Shown here: piece by piece, positions 30,750 to 38,018 of the stretch
How positions within the stretch are numbered: the stretch's first letter is position 1
How the letters are laid out: every line of letters starts with the position of its first letter
Assembly: GCF_041154485.1 (NCBI RefSeq)
Contig: NZ_AP028670.1
Location: forward strand, 434,001 to 498,000
Reading direction: 5' to 3'
Source: Variovorax sp. V93
GTDB taxonomy: Bacteria; Pseudomonadota; Gammaproteobacteria; Burkholderiales; Burkholderiaceae_C
Length of the DNA: 64,000 nt
Made by a program: the position numbers and the translations under genes
The notes under the pieces: model-generated
What the model was told of the DNA's origin: nothing
Seen by the model: only the letters and a program-made list of their open reading frames with translations
Database searches by the model: none

Positions 30750-33200
30750 ATGATCCCGCAGGCGAGCTACATACGCTGGTTCTCCGAACTCGGTGCCGAT
30801 GACGTGCCGACCGTGGGCGGCAAGAATGCCTCGCTCGGCGAGATGTACCGCGCACTGACGCCGCACGGCGTGCACGTGCCCAACGGATTCGCCATCACCG
30901 CGGACGCGTACCGGCGAACCCTGGAGCTCGCCGGCGCGCTGCCGCGCCTGCGGGAGGCCTTGGCCGGCCTCGACGTGAAGGACGTCGACGACCTCGCCCG
31001 CCGGGCGCAGATTGCGCGCGAAATCATCTACGCTGCCACGCTTCCCGAAGCGCTGGCGAACGAGATCCGCGCGGCCTATGCGCAGTTGCGCGCGGAGTAC
31101 GGTGCCGACATGACCGTGGCCGTGCGCAGCTCCGCCACCGCGGAGGACCTCCCGGGGGCCAGCTTCGCGGGACAGCACGAGACCTTCCTCAACATCTCCG
31201 GGGAGGCCCGGCTGCTGGACGCCGTGCGGCTGTGCTTTGCAAGCCTGTTCAAGGACCGCGCGATCGCCTACCGCGTCGACAACGGCTTCGACCACTTCCA
31301 GATTCTCCAGTCGGTGTGCGTGATGCAGATGGTGCGCTCCGACCGCGCCGCCAGCGGCGTCATGTTCACGCTCGACACCGACAGCGGATTCCGCGACGTC
31401 GTCTTCATCACCGGCGCCTATGGCCTGGGCGAGAACGTCGTCCAGGGGACGGTGGATCCCGACGAGTTCTACGTCTTCAAGCCCACCCTGAAACTGGGCC
31501 ACCGGACGGTGCTGCGGCGCAAGCTCGGCGGCAAGGACGTGCGGATGGTGTATTCCAAGGGCGCCGGCCGCGAGTCCACCTGCAACCTGCAGACCTCGCA
31601 GGAAGACCGGGCACGCTACTGCATCGGCGATGCCGACGTGCTGGCGCTCGCCGACGCGGCGGTCGCGATCGAAGACCACTACAGCCGGCGCGCGGGCTGT
31701 CCGACGCCGATGGACATCGAATGGGCCAAGGACGGTCTCGATGGCCGCATCTACATCGTGCAGGCCCGGCCCGAGACCGTGGCGTCGCGCAAGCCCCTGA
31801 ACCGCGTCGACGAATACCACCTGCTTGCGCCGGCATCGCCCCTGGTCACCGGCCGTGCCGTGGGCTCGGCGATCGCATCGGGCAAGGCGCGGGTCGTCGC
31901 CGACGTGCTGGCGCTCGGCCAGTTCCGGCCGGGCGAAGTGCTGGTGGCCGATACCACGATGCCCGACTGGGGCACCGTGATGAAGATCGCATCCGCGGTT
32001 GTCACGAACCGCGGCGGGCGCACCTGCCACGCGGCCATCGTGGCCCGCGAGCTGGGCATTCCCGCCGTCGTCGGCTGCGACAGCGCGACCGCCAGGATCC
32101 GCACGGGCGACGAGATCACCGTGTCCTGCGCCGAAGGCGCCGAGGGACGCGTCTACGCAGGCAGCCTGCCCTTCGAGAAGTCCAGCGTGGAGTTCTCCAC
32201 GCTCGGGCGGCCGCAGACCCACCTGATGGTCAACCTGGGCAACCCCGACAGCGCTTTCCAGACGGCACTGTTGCCCAACGACGGCGTGGGCCTCGCGCGG
32301 ATGGAGTTCATCGTGGCCGAGCACATCAAGGTGCATCCCATGGCGCTGGTGCACCCCGAGAAGATCGACGATCCCGCGGTGCGCGCCGAGATCGCACGCC
32401 TGACGCACTCGTACGCGCAGCCGGCCGACTACTTCGTGCGCGAACTGTCGGAAGGCGTGGGCATGATCGCGGCGGCCTTCCATCCGAAGCCGGTGATCGT
32501 GCGCATGTCCGACTTCAAGACCAACGAGTACGCCAGCCTGCTCGGCGGCAGCGGGTTCGAGCCGAAGGAAGAGAACCCGATGATCGGATTCCGCGGCGCC
32601 TCGCGCTACACCCATCCGGCCTACGCGGAAGGCTTCGCGCTCGAATGCGCGGCCATGAAGCGGGTGCGCGAGGACATGGGCCTCGTGAACGTCAGGCTCA
32701 TGATCCCGTTCTGCCGCCGCGTCCAGGAGGCCGAGCGCGTGCTCGAGGCCATGGCCGCCCATGGGCTGCGGCGCGGCGACAACGGGCTCGAGATCTACGT
32801 CATGTGCGAGATCCCGAACAACGTGATCCAGATCGACGCTTTCGCGAAGCTCTTCGACGGATTCTCGATCGGCTCGAACGACCTGACGCAGCTCGTGCTG
32901 GGCGTGGACCGCGACTCGCGCATCGTGGCCTTCGACTTCGACGAGCGCGACGATGGCGTCAAGGCCATGATCCAGCAGACGATCGAAGGCGCGCGGCGCA
33001 ACGGGCGCCACGTGGGCATCTGCGGCCAGGCGCCTTCGGACTATCCCGAGGTGGCCGCGTACCTGGTCGAGCTCGGCATCGATGCCATGAGCGTGACGCC
33101 GGACACGCTGCTCAAGATCACGCGCGACGTCCTCGCCGTCGAACAGCGGCTGCAACGGGCGCCGCGCCGGCCGACAGAAGGAGAAGGAGCAACGCCATGA
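30750..33200 (+). CDS. ppsA: Phosphoenolpyruvate synthase
   Basis: 816 residues. Converts pyruvate, ATP and water to PEP, AMP and phosphate (gluconeogenesis). ATP-grasp-like domain with VGGKNASLGEM and AVRSSATAEDLPGASFAGQH; phospho-histidine H427 in GGRTCHAAIVARELGIPAVVG; C-terminal TIM barrel with EEKNPMIGFRG-like and GICGQAPSDYPE signatures. Start ATG 30750 with TAGGAGGGG. It overlaps the CBS gene (ATGA). A pps gene is also part of the Burkholderia lxa cluster. Confidence 0.95.
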   Translation: MIPQASYIRWFSELGADDVPTVGGKNASLGEMYRALTPHGVHVPNGFAITADAYRRTLELAGALPRLREALAGLDVKDVDDLARRAQIAREIIYAATLPEALANEIRAAYAQLRAEYGADMTVAVRSSATAEDLPGASFAGQHETFLNISGEARLLDAVRLCFASLFKDRAIAYRVDNGFDHFQILQSVCVMQMVRSDRAASGVMFTLDTDSGFRDVVFITGAYGLGENVVQGTVDPDEFYVFKPTLKLGHRTVLRRKLGGKDVRMVYSKGAGRESTCNLQTSQEDRARYCIGDADVLALADAAVAIEDHYSRRAGCPTPMDIEWAKDGLDGRIYIVQARPETVASRKPLNRVDEYHLLAPASPLVTGRAVGSAIASGKARVVADVLALGQFRPGEVLVADTTMPDWGTVMKIASAVVTNRGGRTCHAAIVARELGIPAVVGCDSATARIRTGDEITVSCAEGAEGRVYAGSLPFEKSSVEFSTLGRPQTHLMVNLGNPDSAFQTALLPNDGVGLARMEFIVAEHIKVHPMALVHPEKIDDPAVRAEIARLTHSYAQPADYFVRELSEGVGMIAAAFHPKPVIVRMSDFKTNEYASLLGGSGFEPKEENPMIGFRGASRYTHPAYAEGFALECAAMKRVREDMGLVNVRLMIPFCRRVQEAERVLEAMAAHGLRRGDNGLEIYVMCEIPNNVIQIDAFAKLFDGFSIGSNDLTQLVLGVDRDSRIVAFDFDERDDGVKAMIQQTIEGARRNGRHVGICGQAPSDYPEVAAYLVELGIDAMSVTPDTLLKITRDVLAVEQRLQRAPRRPTEGEGATP

Positions 33201-33625
33201 TGAAGACGCCCATTTCTTCCTTGATGCAGCAGCCGGTGTGCAACGCCGGCATGGACGACAGCGTGGCGCAGATCGAGACCCTGCTCGCGGCCAGGCGGCT
33301 GACGTGGCTGCCGGTGCTGGAACCGGCCCGGGGCGAGGTGGTGGGCGTCATCAGCGCCTCGGATCTCGTGGGCTTTCACGCGCAAGGACGCGATGCGGCC
33401 GCGACGCGCGCCTGGCAGATGTGCTCCTACAAGCCGATCGTCGTCGACGCGGACACGCCCGTCGGCCTGGTGGCGGCGCTCATGGTCGAGCGCGGCATCC
33501 ATCATGTGGTGGTGACCCAGGGAGGCGGGATTGTCGGCGTGGTGTCGTCGCTGGACTTCGTGCGGACCTTCGCAGCGCCGGGCCAGGCGCCCGGTGCGGA
33601 GCGCGCAGGCACTGCGGGGGGTTGA
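33197..33625 (+). CDS. CBS-domain-pair protein
   Basis: 142 residues, ATG 33197 overlapping the ppsA stop, with GAAGGAGAAGGAG upstream. Two CBS motifs: ISSLMQQPVCNAG to VVGVISASDLVGF, and MCSYKPIVVDADTPVGLVAALM to GVVSSLDFVRTF. CBS pairs bind adenine nucleotides, so it may tune PEP synthase by energy charge; this is inference from the coupling. Converges with the phosphoribosyltransferase gene. Confidence 0.9.
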   Translation: MMKTPISSLMQQPVCNAGMDDSVAQIETLLAARRLTWLPVLEPARGEVVGVISASDLVGFHAQGRDAAATRAWQMCSYKPIVVDADTPVGLVAALMVERGIHHVVVTQGGGIVGVVSSLDFVRTFAAPGQAPGAERAGTAGG

Positions 33626-33640
33626 CCTGCAGCGCGCCGC

Positions 33641-34285
33641 TCAGCGCTGCCTGGCCATCAGGGCGACCACCTGCGCGTCGGTGGTCTGGTCGAAATGGCG
33701 GTAGTACGCCCCCACGGCGACGAAGGGTTCCGGGGTCAGAAGGCACACCAGATCGTCCACCTCGGAGCGCAGGTCCGCGAGCTCGTCCGCCGGCGCGACC
33801 GGCACGGCGAGCACGATGCGCGAGGGGTGGCGGCCGCGCAGGCTTCGCAGCGCGGCGCGAACGGTGGTGCCGGTTGCGATGCCATCATCGACCAGGACCG
33901 CCGTTCGACCTTGCACCGGCGGCGACGGACGCCCCTGGAGATAGAGCCGCCGCCTGCGTTCGATTTCCTCGAGATGACGCGGCAGCTCGCCCTGTACGTA
34001 GTCGGGCGACGCGCCGGCCAGGCGCAGGATGTCATGGCGGACTTCGACGATCGGCTGCGGGCCTTCGGCCACCGCGGCCACGGCGACCTCGGGCTGTCCG
34101 GGCGCGCCGATCTTGCGCACCAGCAGCAGGCCGAGCGGCGCACGCAGCGCGCGCGCGACCTCCGCCGCCACGGGCACTCCGCCGCGAGGCAGGGCGAACA
34201 CGACCGGGTCCTGCAGCTTCATCGCGCGCAGCGCCTTGGCCAGGCGGCGCCCGGCGTTCGCACGGTCTTCGAAAAGCTCGTCCAT
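33641..34285 (-). CDS. Phosphoribosyltransferase-domain protein (COG1926 type)
   Basis: 214 residues. PRPP-binding loop AVLVDDGIATGTTVRAAL (residues about 120-140). N-terminal FEDRANAGRRLAKAL and FALPRGGVPVAAEVARAL are the family start. Member of a group of type I phosphoribosyltransferase-like proteins of unknown substrate, often near USP and other stress genes. ATG 34285 with GGAGG upstream. Transcribed from the FNR box at 34358. Confidence 0.9.
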   Translation of the reverse strand: MDELFEDRANAGRRLAKALRAMKLQDPVVFALPRGGVPVAAEVARALRAPLGLLLVRKIGAPGQPEVAVAAVAEGPQPIVEVRHDILRLAGASPDYVQGELPRHLEEIERRRRLYLQGRPSPPVQGRTAVLVDDGIATGTTVRAALRSLRGRHPSRIVLAVPVAPADELADLRSEVDDLVCLLTPEPFVAVGAYYRHFDQTTDAQVVALMARQR

Positions 34286-34357
34286 CGCTCGGCGCCTCCA
34301 GGCCGCATGGCTGGGTAGCAATGTTGCAAAGGCTAGGCTCGCGGCCGCCCCTGCGTC

Positions 34358-34371
34358 TTGACATCGATCAA
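34358..34371 (-). promoter_or_regulatory. FNR/Dnr-type box for the phosphoribosyltransferase
   Basis: TTGACATCGATCAA (minus TTGATCGATGTCAA). TAGCCT on the minus strand from 34335, 29.5 bases from the centre; predicted +1 about 34323. Confidence 0.8.
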
Positions 34372-34400
34372 GCTCCAATGAGGCCCCACGTGGTCCGGAC

Positions 34401-34414
34401 TTGCGCTGGATCAA
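34401..34414 (+). promoter_or_regulatory. FNR/Dnr-type box driving a candidate small RNA
   Basis: TTGCGCTGGATCAA. TACATT at 34437-34442 starts 29.5 bases from the centre, predicting +1 at about 34449 with the box exactly at -41.5. No protein gene follows on this strand before the terminator at 34599. Confidence 0.75.
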
Positions 34415-34448
34415 AGCGCACACGGATGGTTGGCAGTACATTGAACGA

Positions 34449-34636
34449 ACCGATGAATCAAGGGCGAAAGCCGGAGATTCAAAGGTGGCAGTGGGGAATC
34501 CCCCTCGGGGGAGTTCATGGTGTCGTACTCCGACACCATGGGGATGAAGGCAACCCCAGACTGCCCGGGCTTCAAAGGCCCGAGCGGGGACCTTCACCAA
34601 GCCCGCCATTCGCAAGAAGGGCGGGCTTCTTTTTTT
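34449..34636 (+). ncRNA. Candidate FNR-activated small RNA, about 190 nt
   Basis: Lies in a 372-base gene-free gap between two minus-strand genes. It has a promoter (box 34401, -10 34437) and an intrinsic terminator (34599-34636). Stems between: GGC-GAAA-GCC at 34463-34472; a perfect 10-bp hairpin CATGGTGTCG / CGACACCATG at 34516-34540 with a 5-base loop; CGGGC/GCCCG at 34566-34582. A GGGGGAG-TTC-ATG at 34507-34519 looks like a ribosome site, but the frame runs through the terminator and the ATG is inside a stem. No match to a known RNA family is recognised. Confidence 0.65.
34599..34636 (+). terminator. Intrinsic terminator of the candidate small RNA
   Basis: A 9-bp stem AAGCCCGCC / GGCGGGCTT with a 12-base loop, followed by CTTTTTTT. 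The T-run is only on the plus strand, so it ends plus-strand transcripts, yet no plus-strand gene lies upstream closer than 33625. Confidence 0.85.
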
Positions 34637-34657
34637 GCCAAGGGGCGGGAGCGAATC

Positions 34658-35245
34658 TCACCCGCCGCCGCGTCCCAGGGCAGCGAGCCTGCGCAGCCAT
34701 TTCCCGCGCTGCGCATCGCTCATGCCTTCGACCTGCCCGACCAGCGTTTCGTGGATCGGGGCCATGCCCGCGAAGCCGAGGATGCTCCGCTCCAAGGCCT
34801 TCAGGCTGTGCGCGCGGAAGTACCAGCGATAGACGAGCGCCGGCATTCCCATGGTCACGACGATGCGCGCCGAGCGCCCCTTGAGAAGCTTGGCCCCGAT
34901 GCCGCCTTCCCCGGGCCTCGCGAGCGCAAACCCCGGACGCAGCACCTGTTCGAGAAAGCCCTTCGTGAAGGCGGGCATGCCGCCCAGCCACAGCGGAAAG
35001 AACAGCGCCAGGTGCTCGGCCCACCCGATGGCATCCTGCGCCGGCCTCAGCACCGGCGGCAATTCTTCGGACTCCCACGTCGCCTTGCTGCGCAGCAACG
35101 GAAACTCCAGCTCCGCGATCCGGACGACCCGGACTTCGTGGCCGGCCTCCTGCGCGGCCTGCGCATAGGCGTCGGCCAGCGCATGGCCGAAGTGCGCGCC
35201 CGACGCATCGGGATGGCCTTGCAGCACGAGGATTCTTCTGGACAT
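34658..35245 (-). CDS. Flavodoxin-fold NAD(P)H oxidoreductase (quinone-reductase-like)
   Basis: 195 residues from ATG 35245 after GGAGAACGGC. Flavodoxin_2 family: MSRRILVLQGHPDASGAHFG, LALFFPLWLGGMPAFTKGFLEQVLRPGFA, and GMPALVYRWYF. Two-electron NAD(P)H quinone reductases of this fold (KefF, MdaB-like) protect from quinone stress or regulate K+ efflux. No kefC gene is adjacent. Transcribed from the box 35316. Confidence 0.9.
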   Translation of the reverse strand: MSRRILVLQGHPDASGAHFGHALADAYAQAAQEAGHEVRVVRIAELEFPLLRSKATWESEELPPVLRPAQDAIGWAEHLALFFPLWLGGMPAFTKGFLEQVLRPGFALARPGEGGIGAKLLKGRSARIVVTMGMPALVYRWYFRAHSLKALERSILGFAGMAPIHETLVGQVEGMSDAQRGKWLRRLAALGRGGG

Positions 35246-35315
35246 GCCGTTCTCCATCGAAGATGCGCCGAAGCGCAGGATCGGCGCATCCTCCGCGCCG
35301 GAGGGCCTTCGTGGC

Positions 35316-35329
35316 TTGCGCAAGATCAA
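35316..35329 (-). promoter_or_regulatory. FNR/Dnr-type box for the flavodoxin-fold oxidoreductase
   Basis: TTGCGCAAGATCAA. GAGGAT on the minus strand (35293 to 35288) begins 29.5 bases from the centre; predicted +1 about 35281. No good -10 toward the plus-strand mgtC-like gene. Confidence 0.65.
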
Positions 35330-35402
35330 GCCTGCCCGGGGCGGGGCCGGCGGGGCGGCTGCGATGCCTTGACGCGGCGCCACCCGCAACGACACTGGGG
35401 GC

Positions 35403-36662
35403 ATGGAAACCATCGACCTGTCGGCTGCGATCGTCGGCCTGGCCGTGGCGCTGGGCATCGGCCTCATGGTCGGCATCGAGCGCGAGCGCCGCAAGGGCGA
35501 CGGCGATCGCCGCGCGGCCGCCGGCTTGCGCACCTTCGCCATCGCGGCGCTGGCCGGCGCCCTCGCGCAGCTGCTGCCCATTGCGGGCCTGGCCCCCATC
35601 GGGGCGGCGCTGGTCGCCCTGCTTGCGGTCGTGTCGCACTGGAAGAGCCGTTCGCGCGATCCGGGGATGACCACCGAGATTGCCCTGTTCGCGACCTATC
35701 TCATCGGGGTCCTGTCCGTCGTCACGCCGCCGCTGGGCGCCGCCTGCGGGACCGGCCTGGCGCTGCTGCTGGCGGCGCGCCGCCGGCTGCACCGCTTCGC
35801 CACCGAACTGCTCAGCGAGCAGGAGCTGCACGACGGCATTCTGCTGGCCGCGCTCACGCTGATTGCGCTGCCGTTGATTCCCTCCCGGCCCATCGAGATG
35901 CTCGGCGGCATCAACCCCCGGCCGCTGGCCGCGATGGTCCTGCTGATCATGGCGATCCAGGCCGCGGGCCAGGCGGCCACGCGCTGGCTCGGCGTGCGCG
36001 GCGGCATGCTGGGCGCGGGCTTCGCATCCGGGTTCGTGTCGAGCACGGCCACCGTGGCGTCGTTCGGCAGCCGCGCGCGCCGGCAGCCGTCCCACGCCCG
36101 CCTGCTGGCAAGCGGTGCCGCCCTGTCGGGGGTCGCCACCTGGCTGCTGGCGTTGACGATGAGTGCCGCGCTCTCGCCGCACGCCGCGCTCGCGCTGCTG
36201 CCGGTGGCGCTGGCCGGCGCGGCCGGCGCAGCGGCCATCGGCCTGCTGCCGCTCCTGTCTCCCAGGCCCGCGGATCGAATAGACGTTCCCGTCAGCCGCC
36301 GCAGCGCGCTACGCCCGCGTGCAGCGCTCGCCGTTGCGCTGGCGCTGGCGCTCGTCGCACTGCTGGTCAGCGCGGCGCAGCGGCGCTTCGGCGACACCGG
36401 ACTGCAGCTCGGTATCGCACTTGCGGCCCTGGTCGACGCGCATGCGCCCGTGGCCTCGCTGGCCTCGTTGCACGCAGCCGGCGCGCTGTCCACGGAGCAC
36501 TTCGTGCGAGGCGTGCTCGTGGCGGTCGGGGCCAACACGCTGACGCGCTGTGCGGTGGCGGCGGTGTCAGGCGGCAAGGCCTATGCGCTGCGCCTGTCGG
36601 CCGCGCTGATCACCGGCCTCGCCTTTGCATGTCTTGCCTCGGCCTGGCCCGCGCTCCGATGA
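35403..36662 (+). CDS. MgtC/SapB-DUF4010 membrane protein
   Basis: 419 residues. N-terminal MgtC/SapB domain: IVGLAVALGIGLMVGIERERRKGD, then RTFAIAALAGALAQLLP. The rest is the DUF4010 domain with FASGFVSSTATVASFGSRAR; about 12 hydrophobic segments. The full-length fusion is a known family of unknown transport or regulatory role; MgtC relatives are linked to Mg2+ and to ATP synthase control. No FNR-type -10 on its strand was found. Confidence 0.88.
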   Translation: METIDLSAAIVGLAVALGIGLMVGIERERRKGDGDRRAAAGLRTFAIAALAGALAQLLPIAGLAPIGAALVALLAVVSHWKSRSRDPGMTTEIALFATYLIGVLSVVTPPLGAACGTGLALLLAARRRLHRFATELLSEQELHDGILLAALTLIALPLIPSRPIEMLGGINPRPLAAMVLLIMAIQAAGQAATRWLGVRGGMLGAGFASGFVSSTATVASFGSRARRQPSHARLLASGAALSGVATWLLALTMSAALSPHAALALLPVALAGAAGAAAIGLLPLLSPRPADRIDVPVSRRSALRPRAALAVALALALVALLVSAAQRRFGDTGLQLGIALAALVDAHAPVASLASLHAAGALSTEHFVRGVLVAVGANTLTRCAVAAVSGGKAYALRLSAALITGLAFACLASAWPALR

Positions 36663-36885
36663 GGACGCCTCCGCCAGACTCGGCGCGCGCGAGCCGAAGA
36701 CCGGCCGCGACGACGAGCGAAAGCGCCGACGCGGTGCATCATCGACATTCGCTCGCCCGCCGACCCCGGCCCAGAACCGGACGCCCCAGCGGAGTTCGTC
36801 ACGCTCGCGGGTCGGTCCGAGCATCCTTGCGCCGGACCAGAGCCTTCGAAACCTCTGCGAGGGCCGCGTCGGGCCCGCGGAGGCT

Positions 36886-38016
36886 TCAGGCCATGAGGCC
36901 GATGGCCTTGCGGAACCGCGCCAGCGCGGCTGCGAACATCACGCAGCCGAAGGCCGCGAGCATCGCGAACTGCGGCCACACGACGCCAATGCCCGCACCG
37001 CGGAACAGGATGGCCTGGCCCGCCGACACAAAATGCGTCGTCGGGGCCGCCAGCATCACGTTCTGGACGAACAGCGGCATGCTCTCGCGCGGCGTGCTGC
37101 CGCCGGAGAGCATATCCAGCGGCACCAGGACCAGCACCACCAGCATGCCGAACTGGGGCATCGACCTGGCCACCGTGGCCATGAAGATCCCCATGGAGGT
37201 GGTTGCGAACAGATGCAGCGACGTGGCCGCCATGAACAGCGCGACCGAGCCTTCGACGGGCACGTGCAGCGCACCGCGAACGACCACCGCCAGGGCGATG
37301 CCCACCGCCACCATGACCACCAGCCCCATCGACCACACCTTGGCCAGCATGATCTCGGCCGGCGTGACGGGCATGACCAGCAGGTGCTCGATGGTCCCGT
37401 GCTCGCGCTCCCGGATCAGGGCGGCGCCGGTGAGGATGACGGAAAGCATGGTCACGTTGTTGATGAGCTCGGACAGCGAGCCGAACCAGGCCTCCTCGAG
37501 GTTCGGGTTGAACCGCATGCGCAGGGCGAGCTCCACCGGCATCGCCGCATCGCCGCGAAAGCGCTGCACGAACTCCCCGACCTCCGCGGCCACCATCTGC
37601 TGGATGTAGGCGCTGCCGGTGAACGCCTGGCTCATGCGCGTGGCGTCCACGTTCAGCTGCGCCGCCGGCGAGCGGCCGGCCAGCACGTCGGCCTGGAATC
37701 CCGGCGGAATGTCCAGCACGAAGGTCTGCCGGCCGCTGTCCATCGCCGCGTCCACCTCGGCCAGCGAAATCAGCGCAGGCGTCTTGAAATGGGGCGGATA
37801 GAAGGCCGAGACGATGCGCGCCGAGAGCGGCGATCCGTCCTCGTCGACGATGGCGATGGCCGCATGGTGCAGGCTCTCGGGCATGGCCGTGGCGGCGATG
37901 TAGATGGCCGCGGTGAAGGAATAGCCGATCAGCACCAGCATCGTGGGGTCGCGCAGCAGGCTCCAGAGTTCCTTGATGCCGAGCCGCAGGACATGGGAAA
38001 GCGATGGCAGTTTCAT
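36886..38016 (-). CDS. yhhJ: ABC-2 type permease (YhhJ-like)
   Basis: 376 residues. Six hydrophobic segments with a large periplasmic domain after the first, as in ABC-2 exporters. REREHGTIEHLLVMPVTPAEIMLAKVW is the family signature. It starts 3 bases after the rbbA-like gene stop. In E. coli, yhiI-rbbA-yhhJ has the same order. Substrate unknown. Confidence 0.92.
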   Translation of the reverse strand: MKLPSLSHVLRLGIKELWSLLRDPTMLVLIGYSFTAAIYIAATAMPESLHHAAIAIVDEDGSPLSARIVSAFYPPHFKTPALISLAEVDAAMDSGRQTFVLDIPPGFQADVLAGRSPAAQLNVDATRMSQAFTGSAYIQQMVAAEVGEFVQRFRGDAAMPVELALRMRFNPNLEEAWFGSLSELINNVTMLSVILTGAALIREREHGTIEHLLVMPVTPAEIMLAKVWSMGLVVMVAVGIALAVVVRGALHVPVEGSVALFMAATSLHLFATTSMGIFMATVARSMPQFGMLVVLVLVPLDMLSGGSTPRESMPLFVQNVMLAAPTTHFVSAGQAILFRGAGIGVVWPQFAMLAAFGCVMFAAALARFRKAIGLMA

Positions 38017-38018
38017 GG

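Noticed and set aside
34517..34660. Reading frame starting at ATG 34517 after GGGGGAG
   Set aside because: It passes the intrinsic terminator and continues antisense to the flavodoxin-fold gene; treated as part of the candidate RNA.
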